From contig DATAWK010000041.1 in assembly GCA_036267255.1 (NCBI GenBank), forward strand, positions 186,001 through 250,000: a DNA stretch of 64,000 nucleotides, in the 5' to 3' direction. Of this stretch, positions 7,782 to 16,346 are shown in pieces; within the stretch, counting starts at the first letter, position 1; each line of letters opens with the position of its first letter. A program made the translations under genes and the position numbers. Under the pieces are notes generated by a model. That model was not told the origin of the DNA. It saw only the letters and a list, made by a program, of their open reading frames with translations, and made no database searches. The stretch is from DATAWK01 sp036267255. Lineage in GTDB: Bacteria > Acidobacteriota > Terriglobia > Terriglobales > Acidobacteriaceae.

Positions 7782-8935
7782 TGCGATCCGCCCTCACCGG
7801 GCCGTTCGTTATAGAGGAAATAGAAGCGCAACGCGAGATAGGGGCCTTTGAACTGTTTGGGCAGCGGAGGAAACGGCGCTGCGCCGGTGATGCCGCCCCA
7901 TGCGGCGCGGTCCAGCGAAACATCTCCGGAAGGCAAAATCAATTGCATCTGCTTCACGCTGCCATCGGGCGCGATGATGAACTGAATCGCGACCTTCCCT
8001 TTCTTCAGCAAGGGCGCGCGCGCTGCTTCTGGAATCAAAATGTCCCAGCTGTTCTGCGTGGCCTCGACCACCTGTCGCAGGTACGGACCGAAATCGACGC
8101 CCATGGTGTCGCTCAGGACTTGCACACCGGATTGCATGCCGGGATGGGCCAAGGGCGCATTCTCACCATTCTCGCCAAATTGACCGTTGCTCTTCGCAGC
8201 GTTCTTCTCCGCCTGGCGAATCATCTCGCCCACAGACATGTTGGAATTCTGGTTCAGCTGCTGCTCGCTGGCTTGCGGCCTGGGCGCAGACGGAGCCTCC
8301 ATGCGAGCCTGTTCATTGGGCTGCGGTTTCGGTTCTGACGGCGGAGCCTGCTGTTGTTGCTGCGGCTGTGGCGGAGCAGCCTGTGCCTGCTGTTGCGGAG
8401 CCGGTTGTGGAGGCGGCGGCGCGGGATTTCCCGCACGCTGCATGGCCTGCAGTTCTTCCAGCGTTTTCTTGTCCAATGTCGGGCGCTTGCTCTGCGCGAC
8501 GCGATCCTTGTCGGAGATGATGTTGGTCGGTTTTGGCTTCAGCGCCTTCAACGCATCGGGAGGCAGATTCAGATATGCGATCTGCGCGTCGTGCTTCTTG
8601 AACACGTCTGCCGGGTTGACGACCAGCGGACGATGGAACAACACATGCGGACCGTAGATCAGGAACCAGAAAAATAACAGATGGAAGATGATGGAAACCC
8701 AGATGCCTTCGCGCACGCGCGCACGGGAACGGTCATCTTCCAGGTTGTCAATCAGGCTGATGAGTTCGTGATGCTCATACGACTCATAGCGCGAACGCGA
8801 TCCATCGAGCTGTGGCTCCGACGGACGTTCCGGTGGACTCGGTGGTGTTTGTGTGGCAGCCATGCACAGCAGAGGAACGCACGCCGCCACGATCCACCGT
8901 ACACGATGGGCCAGCGCGCGAACCTGTTGATTCAT
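7778..8935 (-). CDS. TonB-family energy transducer with Pro/Gln-rich spacer
   Basis: A 385-residue protein of the TonB type. There are two hydrophobic segments, about residues 12-28 and 78-101. The first may be a signal sequence or an extra anchor. Residues 160-235 are a Pro/Gln-rich spacer able to span the periplasm. The TonB C-terminal fold covers about 280-375, including 'KGKVAIQFIIAPDGSVKQM' and 'LDRAAWGGI'. It would pass proton-motive energy to outer-membrane receptors such as the two in this window. It overlaps the 46-residue ORF by 4 nt and is divergent from mogA (65 nt). Confidence 0.85.
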   Translation of the reverse strand: MNQQVRALAHRVRWIVAACVPLLCMAATQTPPSPPERPSEPQLDGSRSRYESYEHHELISLIDNLEDDRSRARVREGIWVSIIFHLLFFWFLIYGPHVLFHRPLVVNPADVFKKHDAQIAYLNLPPDALKALKPKPTNIISDKDRVAQSKRPTLDKKTLEELQAMQRAGNPAPPPPQPAPQQQAQAAPPQPQQQQQAPPSEPKPQPNEQARMEAPSAPRPQASEQQLNQNSNMSVGEMIRQAEKNAAKSNGQFGENGENAPLAHPGMQSGVQVLSDTMGVDFGPYLRQVVEATQNSWDILIPEAARAPLLKKGKVAIQFIIAPDGSVKQMQLILPSGDVSLDRAAWGGITGAAPFPPLPKQFKGPYLALRFYFLYNERPGEGGSQ

Positions 8936-8987
8936 TCTATTGTCTCATCTTCTGACAAGCCAGCCCGGCTGTCAGGTGTAAAACCGG

Positions 8988-8993
8988 TAGAAT
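8988..8993 (+). promoter_or_regulatory. -10 box of mogA, leaderless arrangement
   Basis: TAGAAT ends 7 nt before the GTG start at 9001. No Shine-Dalgarno intervenes (CAGCAAT). The same hexamer and spacing occur before folP. No convincing -35 was found. Confidence 0.5.
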
Positions 8994-9000
8994 CAGCAAT

Positions 9001-9519
9001 GTGACTACTGTGGTCGTTACCGTCAGCGACTCCTGCTTTGCCGGGCAGCGGAAAGATACCTCCGGACCCGCCGTGGCCAGCCGTCTGCGAGCGGCAGGAT
9101 TCGTCATTCGGGAGAGCCTGATCGTTCCGGACAACATGGAGGAGATTGCAAGCGTCCTCTGCCGGACTGCGGAGCAAGCGCGTCTGGTCGTCACCACGGG
9201 TGGTACCGGCATTGGCCCACGGGACGTAACCCCGGAGGCCACGCGCTCCGTCTGTGACCGCATTCTGGATGGTCTGGCCGAACGCATGCGCTACGAAGGC
9301 ATGAAAGATACCCATCTGGCGCCGTTGAGCCGCGCCATTTGCGGCACACGGGGCAGCACGCTGATCGTGAACCTGCCGGGCAGCCCGCGCGGTGCTGTCC
9401 ATTCGCTGGAAGCCCTGCTTCCGTTGATCCCGCATGCGCTCGATCTGCTGGCAGGAAAAACGGAACATGTGTCACCGCAGGCTCTCCCGGGCGCACCCGC
9501 AAGACAATCCCTGAAATGA
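9001..9519 (+). CDS. mog: Molybdopterin adenylyltransferase-like protein (MogA/MoaB family)
   Basis: Adenylates molybdopterin before molybdenum insertion. The 172-residue protein opens with VVVTVSDSCFAGQRKDTSGP and carries the TTGGTGIGPRDVTPEA loop (GGTG at 67-70), followed by 'GSTLIVNLPGSPRG', all typical of the family. MogA and MoaB are hard to separate from sequence alone. The start is GTG 9001, supported by the TAGAAT box 7 nt upstream. No other molybdenum-cofactor gene is nearby. A VTT-domain membrane protein begins 10 nt after the stop. Confidence 0.88.
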   Translation: MTTVVVTVSDSCFAGQRKDTSGPAVASRLRAAGFVIRESLIVPDNMEEIASVLCRTAEQARLVVTTGGTGIGPRDVTPEATRSVCDRILDGLAERMRYEGMKDTHLAPLSRAICGTRGSTLIVNLPGSPRGAVHSLEALLPLIPHALDLLAGKTEHVSPQALPGAPARQSLK

Positions 9520-9529
9520 AAGCCATGTC

Positions 9530-10162
9530 TTGAAACATAAGATTGTATTGTGGCTGGTCCACTCGAAAATTGTGCTGCTGAGTGTGCTGAAGCCGCTCGG
9601 CTTCTGGGGTGTTGGCGCATTGGCTGCGATTGATTCCTCCACCCTGGCCATTCCGATGGACATCGTCGTTGCCGGGTATGTATGGGCGGACCGCAAACAC
9701 TTTTGGCTGTATGCCGTCATGGTGGGTCTGGGGTCGGCAATCGGCGCGCTGGTTCCGTTTTTTGTCGGCCGCGCCGGCGGCGAGCTGTTCCTGCTGCGCC
9801 ATGTGGACCGGGCAAAATATGAGCAGTTACGCACTCGCTTTGAACGACAGGAGTTTTTTGCCGTAATGATTCCGGCAGCCCTGCCGCCACCAACGCCTTT
9901 CAAGCTGTTCGCCTTCGGCGCCGGGGTCTTCGAGATGCGCTGGCTGCCCTACATGGCTGCCGTCTTCTGTGGGCGGACCCTGCACTACTTGATCCTGGGC
10001 ATCCTGACCGTACGTTTTGGGCCGCAGATCGTCGACATCGTTATCCATCAGGCGCGCAATCACACTGTGGCGATTCTTGTAATCCTTGCAGTTTTGATTG
10101 GCGCCGGGATCGGATGGATGCTGGCAAAGAGCCGGTGGCGCAAACGCGCGACCACGTCGTAA
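9530..10162 (+). CDS. DedA/VTT-domain membrane protein
   Basis: A 210-residue inner-membrane protein of the VTT (SNARE-associated/DedA) superfamily, some members of which flip undecaprenyl phosphate or phosphatidylethanolamine. Visible features are a re-entrant 'SSTLAIPMDIVVAG' loop, 'GSAIGALVPFFVGRAGG' (the conserved G-x-x-x-G and Arg), 'PAALPPPTPFKLFAFGAGVF' and a C-terminal helix ending in basic residues. It starts at TTG 9530; no ATG gives the first helix, and no strong Shine-Dalgarno is seen, so the start is uncertain. It follows mogA by 10 nt and ends at a strong bidirectional terminator. Confidence 0.82.
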   Translation: MKHKIVLWLVHSKIVLLSVLKPLGFWGVGALAAIDSSTLAIPMDIVVAGYVWADRKHFWLYAVMVGLGSAIGALVPFFVGRAGGELFLLRHVDRAKYEQLRTRFERQEFFAVMIPAALPPPTPFKLFAFGAGVFEMRWLPYMAAVFCGRTLHYLILGILTVRFGPQIVDIVIHQARNHTVAILVILAVLIGAGIGWMLAKSRWRKRATTS

Positions 10163-10200
10163 AGACATCCATTGCACATCGAACCACGCGTATTCAAGAA

Positions 10201-10229
10201 AAAAGCCGACGCAATCCGCGTCGGCTTTT
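10201..10229. terminator. Bidirectional rho-independent terminator
   Basis: AAAAGCCGACGC, loop AATCC, GCGTCGGCTTTT: a 12-bp perfect stem flanked by A and T runs, so it can terminate on both strands. It lies between the convergent VTT gene and the DUF6580 gene. A second 12-bp inverted repeat (GAACCACGCGTA at 10181-10192, TACGCGTGGTTC at 10239-10250) encloses it. Confidence 0.9.
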
Positions 10230-10253
10230 GCAAACAGATACGCGTGGTTCGGC

Positions 10254-10805
10254 TTATCCCACCATCGCTCCGGAGTTGCGCTGTTCCCACGCTTCGGCCA
10301 TGCGCCGCGCCAACACGGGCACGCCAAAAACCGCGCCCAGCAGCAACGTGGTGGAAAGCACGTCGTTCCGGTAGAAAGGCAGTCCGGCCAAATAGCAGGC
10401 TCCCAATCCGCCCAGCGTGTGCGGATAGGAACCAAAGCCCATCCAGACGGCAAAATTACTGAGCAAAAAGAACGAGGTCGATGAGGCCAGAGCGGCCCCG
10501 ATCACGCGACCCGGCGTTACTTTCCCGCGCAGAATCGCCCAGCCCAGCAGACAGGCGCCAATGTACCACGCCCACGTGACCAGATAATCCTGCACGTGGA
10601 AAGGGAAGTTATAGGCGAAGACGGTGAGGTAATAGTCAGTTGCCGCGAGCGCGACGACGGGCAGAAAATACTGCCACGGGCTGCGACGCGCGCCGAAGTA
10701 CAGCAGCGACGCACCCACTGCGGTAAAGCCCCACCACGGATGCGGAAGAATGCGGCTGAACACTGCCGCCAGCAAAAATAAATAGCCGACCATGAACCTC
10801 CTCAT
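10254..10805 (-). CDS. DUF6580 family integral membrane protein
   Basis: About 183 residues with five or six hydrophobic segments. The opening MVGYLFLLAAVFSRILPHP, the 'WWGFTAVGASLLYFGARR' repeat and 'AALASSTSFFLLSNFAVW' match my recollection of DUF6580, a family with an ECF-transporter-S-like pattern; its substrate is not known. The frame is open to 10919, but the extra 38 residues lack membrane character. ATG 10805 (MRRFMVGY) is chosen; AGGAGG lies between it and a second ATG at 10793, which is the other candidate. Confidence 0.72.
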   Translation of the reverse strand: MRRFMVGYLFLLAAVFSRILPHPWWGFTAVGASLLYFGARRSPWQYFLPVVALAATDYYLTVFAYNFPFHVQDYLVTWAWYIGACLLGWAILRGKVTPGRVIGAALASSTSFFLLSNFAVWMGFGSYPHTLGGLGACYLAGLPFYRNDVLSTTLLLGAVFGVPVLARRMAEAWEQRNSGAMVG

Positions 10806-10954
10806 GACCCGGGCAAGCGAAACTGCCGCTTCGCCTGAGCCTGAGTCTTCATTCTCTGGTGTAAACCCAATGCGGTCAAGGCAGTATTGATACAGCTGCA
10901 CATAGATTCGACCCTGCAAACAAATTGCCTGCGCTCAACACTCCGTGCTGGTGG

Positions 10955-12004
10955 TCAGTGCTGGATGCGGCCACCCATTTCCATCTGGTCGATTTCCCCG
11001 TTGGGCGCGACGGTCACCACTCCTCCCAGCGGATTGTCACCGCGGCCATGAAGGAACATCGCGTTGTAAGCGAAGCGCAAATCCTGAAAACTGACCTGCG
11101 TATAGTGGCCGCCACCGGGCTGCTGGCCGAAGACACCGGCTTCCTGCACCAGCGGAAACTGCGCCCAATCCAGAAATACCTGGCCCAGCCAGGAACGCTT
11201 GGCGGCAAGAATCGCAGGGGTTACCGGCGGCTTGTAGTAGACATCTTCCGGAGCCATCTCTCCGGTGCGCGTATTCAGAATGGCTGTCTGGTAGTAGTCC
11301 TTTGTCTCCACAACAACAAACCAGCGAAAGGGATTGACCGGATAAGGATTCGCGGAGATTCGGGTCACGGATTCCGTGGTAAACGGCTGGTTTTTCACCA
11401 TGTCGAGTGCGACTTTGTGTTCGGCCCAGCGCCAGCTCCACAACATGACCGCCGCGCTCAGCGCAAAGATGGCCCATCCCTGGCCGTGGAAGCGGGTGCG
11501 GCGCACGCCGATTTCACGGTCCGCCAGGCCGAAGATCGCCGGTGCTACCAGTCCCACCAACAGGATGGCGAAGAGCACCGGCTCAAAGATAAAAACGAAG
11601 CTGCCCGAATACCAGTGCGGGTTGAATGGGAAAAATGGCCGCACGCCGTAATTATTTGTCCAATCCAGAAAGATGTGACTGAAATCCGCCAGCAGCGCGA
11701 AGAACCAGATCAGCCCCCAGCGAACCGGCGGACTGTCCTCGCGCAAGCGGCGATGACCATATGAGCGATGCCATAACCAGACAACACCCGTCACGATCAG
11801 AGCCAGGAAGGGCGCTCCAATAAATGTGTGCAGGATGCCGCGGTGATGTTGCAGCCCTGCAACCGGACCGCGAAATGCCCAGAAGACATCCATATCCGGC
11901 GCTTCGGCTGCCAGCGTCATAGCCAACGTTGCATAGGCCGTTTTGCGGTTGAATCCTGAGCGCCCCAGGCATGCGCCGGTAAGGAAATGGGTGACTGGTT
12001 CCAT
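10955..12004 (-). CDS. YdjM-type metal-dependent membrane hydrolase (DUF457)
   Basis: A 349-residue inner-membrane protein of the LexA-regulated YdjM/DUF457 hydrolase family. It opens MEPVTHFLTGACLGRSGF, then shows 'EAPDMDVFW' and 'HHRGILHTFIGAPF', where the His/Asp residues would bind metal. Four or five hydrophobic segments follow, then a soluble C-terminal half with 'DYYQTAILNTRTGEM'. The cellular role of the family is unclear. There is no Shine-Dalgarno; a TATGCT box lies 9 nt before the ATG. It is divergent from ligA by 64 nt, but I saw no LexA box there. Confidence 0.8.
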   Translation of the reverse strand: MEPVTHFLTGACLGRSGFNRKTAYATLAMTLAAEAPDMDVFWAFRGPVAGLQHHRGILHTFIGAPFLALIVTGVVWLWHRSYGHRRLREDSPPVRWGLIWFFALLADFSHIFLDWTNNYGVRPFFPFNPHWYSGSFVFIFEPVLFAILLVGLVAPAIFGLADREIGVRRTRFHGQGWAIFALSAAVMLWSWRWAEHKVALDMVKNQPFTTESVTRISANPYPVNPFRWFVVVETKDYYQTAILNTRTGEMAPEDVYYKPPVTPAILAAKRSWLGQVFLDWAQFPLVQEAGVFGQQPGGGHYTQVSFQDLRFAYNAMFLHGRGDNPLGGVVTVAPNGEIDQMEMGGRIQH

Positions 12005-12054
12005 TTAAAACTGAGCATACACGGAGGCAGGCAGATTTCTGCGCGGAAGGTTTC

Positions 12055-12060
12055 TATAAT
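12055..12060 (+). promoter_or_regulatory. -10 box of ligA, leaderless arrangement
   Basis: A perfect TATAAT ends 8 nt before the ATG at 12069, with no Shine-Dalgarno in CCAGTTCG. The first transcribed base would fall at or within 1-2 nt of the start codon. Confidence 0.55.
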
Positions 12061-12068
12061 CCAGTTCG

Positions 12069-14093
12069 ATGGCCCACGCAAAGACAGCCAGGCAGATTGC
12101 CAAAGAAATCGAAGCTCTGCGCACCCAATTGCGCCACCACGAATATCTCTATCACGTGCAGGATGCACCGGAGATTACCGATGCGCAATACGATGCGCTG
12201 CTGAATGAGCTGCGCGCGCTGGAAGCAGCGCATCCGGAGTTGATAACGCCGGACTCTCCCACGCAGCGCGTCGGCGGCAAACCCAAGGATGGATTTGCCA
12301 AGGTGGCGCATTCGCGGCCCATGCTCTCGCTGGACAACGCATACAACGAGGACGAACTGCGCGAGTGGGATCGCCGCGTGCATGCGCTGCTTGGAACGGA
12401 GACGGTCGAATACATCTGTGAATTGAAGCTGGACGGTCTGTCGCTGGCCCTTAGCTATGAAGAAGGCCGACTGGTGCGCGGCGTCACGCGCGGCGACGGC
12501 ACGATCGGTGAAGATGTTACGACGAATGTGCGGACCATCCGCTCCGTGCCCCTGAGCATTGCGCCGGACAAACTGCACGCCGCTAAATTGCCGAAGAATT
12601 TTGAAGTGCGCGGAGAAGTCATGATGCCTTTCGCCGCCTTTCAAAAACTCAATGAAGAACGCGAGGAACAGGGCCTGACGCCTGCAGCGAATCCGCGCAA
12701 CGCCGCCGCCGGGACCATCCGCACCCTGGAGCCGAATATTGTCGCGCAGAGGCGGCTGGATTTTTACGCTTATTTTGCCCTGGTCAACGGCGAAAGCTTC
12801 TTCCCGAAACAAAGCACGGCGCTCGATGCGCTGGCTACGGCGAGCCTGCACGTCAATACGCATCGCCGCGTGGTCACCGGCATCGACGCTGTGATCGACT
12901 TCATCGCCAAGACAGAGACGCAGCGCGAGCACCTGCCTTATGAAATTGACGGCGTCGTGATCAAAGTGAACGCCATTGCACTGCAGCAGCGGCTTGGATT
13001 TACAGGCCGGGCGCCACGCTGGGCGATCGCCTATAAATTTGCCGCACGCGCCGCCGTGACGCAGGTTGAAGACATTCTGGTGCAGGTGGGCCGGACGGGG
13101 AAATTAACTCCCGTAGCCGCGCTGACGCCCGTCGCGATTGGCGGCACAACCGTCAGCCGCGCCACGCTGCACAATGCGGAGGAGATCACGCGCCTGGGCC
13201 TGGAGATTGGCGATTACGTTCTGGTGGAGCGCGGCGGCGATGTGATTCCCAAGGTCGTCGAAGTGGTGCGCGAGAAGCGTCCAAAAAATACGCGGCCGTT
13301 CGTCTTCCCGACGCATTGCCCGGTCTGTAACAGCGCCGTCGTACGCGAAGAAGGCGAGGTGGACTATCGCTGCGTCAACGTCAATTGCCCGGCGCGGCTG
13401 CGCGAAGCTTTGCTGCATTTTGCCGCTCGTGGCGTGATGAACATCGAGGGCCTGGGCGAAGCCGTCGTCACGCAATTGCTGGAGCGCGGATTGGTGCACA
13501 GCATCGCCGACATTTATCTGCTGGATGAAGCCATGCTGTTATCGCTCGAACGCATTGGCGCAAAGACGGCGCAATCGTTGCTCGAGGAGATTGCCCGTTC
13601 CAAGCAGGCACCGCTCGATCGCGTACTCTTCGGACTGGGCATTCGCTTTGTCGGCGCTCGCACAGCGGAGTTGCTGGCGGACAACTTCGGCTCGATGGAC
13701 GCCTTGATGGCTGCCAGCAACGAAGATTTAGAGCGTGTGTCCGAAGTGGGTCCGCGCGTATCGACAGCGATTCGAGAATTTTTCGAGGAGCCGGCAAATC
13801 AGGATCTGGTGGAACGGCTGCGCAAAGCCGGACTCAACTTTGTAGCAACAGTAAAAGAAAAATCGGAGAAGCTGGCGGGACTGACCTTTGTGCTGACCGG
13901 AACGCTGCCCAATATGACACGCGACGAAGCGAAGGAGCGCATCGAGCGCGCCGGAGGACGCGTGATCGGATCGGTCAGCAAAAAGACAGGCTATGTGGTT
14001 GCGGGAGACGAGGCTGGTTCCAAACTCGACAAAGCACGCACGCTGGGCGTGCCTGTTCTCGATGAAGCCGCACTGCTGGCCTTGCTGCAGTAG
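12069..14093 (+). CDS. ligA: NAD-dependent DNA ligase
   Basis: Seals nicks during replication and repair, using NAD+. The 674-residue protein has the Ia domain (N-terminal Tyr pair in HHEYLYHV), the adenylation site CELKLDG with Lys120, an OB fold, a four-Cys zinc finger at about 417-437 (CPVC...CVNVNC), helix-hairpin-helix repeats with 'FVGARTAELLA', and a C-terminal BRCT domain from about 600. Length and order are standard. The 5' flank suggests a leaderless mRNA. Confidence 0.97.
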   Translation: MAHAKTARQIAKEIEALRTQLRHHEYLYHVQDAPEITDAQYDALLNELRALEAAHPELITPDSPTQRVGGKPKDGFAKVAHSRPMLSLDNAYNEDELREWDRRVHALLGTETVEYICELKLDGLSLALSYEEGRLVRGVTRGDGTIGEDVTTNVRTIRSVPLSIAPDKLHAAKLPKNFEVRGEVMMPFAAFQKLNEEREEQGLTPAANPRNAAAGTIRTLEPNIVAQRRLDFYAYFALVNGESFFPKQSTALDALATASLHVNTHRRVVTGIDAVIDFIAKTETQREHLPYEIDGVVIKVNAIALQQRLGFTGRAPRWAIAYKFAARAAVTQVEDILVQVGRTGKLTPVAALTPVAIGGTTVSRATLHNAEEITRLGLEIGDYVLVERGGDVIPKVVEVVREKRPKNTRPFVFPTHCPVCNSAVVREEGEVDYRCVNVNCPARLREALLHFAARGVMNIEGLGEAVVTQLLERGLVHSIADIYLLDEAMLLSLERIGAKTAQSLLEEIARSKQAPLDRVLFGLGIRFVGARTAELLADNFGSMDALMAASNEDLERVSEVGPRVSTAIREFFEEPANQDLVERLRKAGLNFVATVKEKSEKLAGLTFVLTGTLPNMTRDEAKERIERAGGRVIGSVSKKTGYVVAGDEAGSKLDKARTLGVPVLDEAALLALLQ

Positions 14094-14134
14094 ACCAGTC
14101 CCGGTATGCACCCGAAGAAAAACCGGTCCAGCGC

Positions 14135-15253
14135 TTATTTCTGCGCGAAGTAACCCTTACTGACGCGCACCTTGTAGCGGCGATCCATCGTCACCAGGTA
14201 GATGGGGCGAAAAGAGTCGTTGGCCTTAAAGTCCGCCGGCTTGTAGACCAGCGAATACTGACTGCGCAACTCATCCTGAATGGCGCGGAAGGCGTCCGCC
14301 ACATGTTCCATATCGATGGGATAAATCGCCCGGCCGCCGGTGGCCTCGGCCATGGCCTTCAGGACATCATCGCCGCGGTCGCGGCTGGGACTGTTGTTGG
14401 TGCTGACGGCGTAGATAATCGTATCGGCTCGCTGGCACATCTTGATCGCGTCATCCAGGTCGGTATGGCTCTGGTTATCGTCACCATCGGAGACCAGGAT
14501 GATCGCCTTGCGCAGCGCCGTGGTTCCATGCATCGGTAACAGCTTGTCCCGGCAGGCAGTGTAGACAGCATCATAGAGCGCTGTGCCACCGCCGGGTTCC
14601 AGCTTGTGGATGCCCGTGGCCAGCAGATCTCCATTGTTCGTAAAACCCTGCGTCACGTCGGGGACCACATCGAATCCCATTACAAAAGCCTTGTCCACCT
14701 GGGGACGCAGAATGTCGAGAAGAAATTCCGTTGCTGCTTCCTGTTCAAACTGGAAGCGCGAGCGGATGGAGTTGCTGGCATCAATCAGAAGGCCCACGCG
14801 AAGAGGCAGGTTGGTCTGCTGTTTAAAGCTGTAGACCTCTTCCGGCGGCATGCGGTTATCCAAAAGCGCAAAGTCATTTTCTGTCAGGTTGTTGACGAAG
14901 TGACCATGCTTATCGACAACGGCAAAGATGAGATCGACTTCGTTGACCGAAGTGCGAATGCTGTATTCGCCTTCCTGCGAGCCGGCAGCCCCGGGGGCCG
15001 AAGCTACGCTGGGAGCTCCTGCAGAAGACTGGCCCTGGGTTGCGGCCTCTCCTGGTGTCGCATGCGGCAGTGTGCGCAATGTCGCTGGTGGATTCTGTGC
15101 GGACTGAGGCTGGGTAGCAGGCGTATTGGCAGCCGGCGAAGCGGTGCTTTGCGCCAAAGACGCCGATGTAAAGGCTGAGAGCACTACAACGCAAAGAAAG
15201 CATTGCGAGATTCGCAATGCGCAGCGCCGGACGACAAAACCCAATTCCACCAT
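14135..15253 (-). CDS. VWFA-related acidobacterial protein, secreted
   Basis: A 372-residue exported protein with a von Willebrand factor A domain, of the TIGR03436 'VWFA-related Acidobacterial domain' type. A signal peptide (about residues 8-30, ending SLAQ) leads into a Pro/Ala/Gln-rich spacer of about 60 residues. The MIDAS metal site is LLIDASNSIRSRF, with a later 'GGGTALYDAV' and 'VSDGDDNQSHTD'. Function is unknown; metal-dependent protein binding is expected. I chose ATG 15253, which leaves 4 nt after the rluD stop. ATG 15292 would overlap rluD by 35 nt and delay the signal peptide. Confidence 0.85.
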   Translation of the reverse strand: MVELGFVVRRCALRISQCFLCVVVLSAFTSASLAQSTASPAANTPATQPQSAQNPPATLRTLPHATPGEAATQGQSSAGAPSVASAPGAAGSQEGEYSIRTSVNEVDLIFAVVDKHGHFVNNLTENDFALLDNRMPPEEVYSFKQQTNLPLRVGLLIDASNSIRSRFQFEQEAATEFLLDILRPQVDKAFVMGFDVVPDVTQGFTNNGDLLATGIHKLEPGGGTALYDAVYTACRDKLLPMHGTTALRKAIILVSDGDDNQSHTDLDDAIKMCQRADTIIYAVSTNNSPSRDRGDDVLKAMAEATGGRAIYPIDMEHVADAFRAIQDELRSQYSLVYKPADFKANDSFRPIYLVTMDRRYKVRVSKGYFAQK

Positions 15254-15257
15254 CTGT

Positions 15258-16346
15258 CTAAATATTACCAGTGACCCCGGAAGTTGTTGCATTCCGCAAG
15301 CGCTGGAGCACAGATGTTAACTCCAGGGGCAGCGGCGCCTCAAGCTCCAGAGGTTTCTCCGTCTCCGGATGAAGGAACCGCAACCTGGCTGCATGCAAAA
15401 AGTTACGGTCCAGCGTGAGGGTAGCGGACGCAGGGGCCTTCGGCCGACGCATGGCTGTCCGGCCTGTTTTCCCCACAGATACAGACCGCCCTGCAGCGGG
15501 CACAACGGGAGGGACGATGTCGTGCGGCGCGCCGTAGAGCGTATCTCCGACAACAGGATGGCCGATGGACGAAAGATGGACGCGGATTTGATGCGTGCGG
15601 CCCGTCTCAATGCGCACCTCCACCAAAGAGAATTTTCCAAACGGACCCGTCATGCGCTCCAGCACACGATAGTGCGAGACGGCGCTGCGGCCTCCGCTAC
15701 GCCGCGTGGTCATGCGTGTCCGGCGCATGCGATCCCGGCTGATGGCGGCATCCAGCGTTCCGGTGTCTTTGGCGACATGGCCATGCACGAGAGCGATATA
15801 AGTTTTTTCGATTTTATGGTTGGAGAACATCTCGGCCAGTCGGCGATGCGTGCGGTCATCTTTGGCCACCAGAATCAGCCCGCTGGTCTGCTTGTCCAGA
15901 CGATGCACAATCCCCGGACGAATCGCGCCTCCTACAGTGGAAAGCGTGCCCTGCTGGCCAAAGTGATGCAACAGCGCGTTCACCAGGGTGCCGCGATTGC
16001 GCGCGTCCTCCGTGGCGCCGGACCCGGCATGCACCATCATGCCCGCCGGCTTATGAATCACGGCAAGATGGGCGTCCTCATACACGATATCCAGCGGAAT
16101 GGCTTCGGCTTCGGCGTGTAGCGGCTCCGGTGTCGGATCGCCCAACACGCGCACCGTTTCTCCCTCTCGTAACTTCCACGAGGGCTTTTGGATTTTTCCA
16201 TCCACCAGAATCGCGTCCCGCGCGATCATCTGCTGCACCCGGGAGCGGCTGACATCCTCCCACTGCTGCGCAAGAAACTGATCCAGCCGCTGGCCTGCGG
16301 TCGAGGCATCCACCTGGAATTGCCGCTCTGAATTTTCAGTCGGCAT
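15258..16346 (-). CDS. RluD-type 23S rRNA pseudouridine synthase
   Basis: Converts uridines to pseudouridine in 23S rRNA; RluA/RluD family. Residues 10-75 form an S4 RNA-binding domain (RLDQFLAQQWEDVSRSRVQQM). The catalytic motif HRLDKQTSGLIL, with the nucleophilic Asp, is present, followed by 'GRTHQIRVH' and 'GHPVVGDTLYG'. An insertion of about 30 residues (PPVVPAAGRSVSVGKTGR) follows the last motif and is not in standard RluD. The frame is open to 16436, but ATG 16346 gives 362 aa and overlaps the lgt stop by only 11 nt. RluC/RluD specificity cannot be settled here. Confidence 0.9.
   Translation of the reverse strand: MPTENSERQFQVDASTAGQRLDQFLAQQWEDVSRSRVQQMIARDAILVDGKIQKPSWKLREGETVRVLGDPTPEPLHAEAEAIPLDIVYEDAHLAVIHKPAGMMVHAGSGATEDARNRGTLVNALLHHFGQQGTLSTVGGAIRPGIVHRLDKQTSGLILVAKDDRTHRRLAEMFSNHKIEKTYIALVHGHVAKDTGTLDAAISRDRMRRTRMTTRRSGGRSAVSHYRVLERMTGPFGKFSLVEVRIETGRTHQIRVHLSSIGHPVVGDTLYGAPHDIVPPVVPAAGRSVSVGKTGRTAMRRPKAPASATLTLDRNFLHAARLRFLHPETEKPLELEAPLPLELTSVLQRLRNATTSGVTGNI

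Noticed and set aside
10795..10870. GGCAAGCG/CGCTTCGCC stem before the DUF6580 gene as a riboswitch
   Set aside because: The stem is bulged and short and carries none of the conserved boxes of riboswitch classes I could recall.
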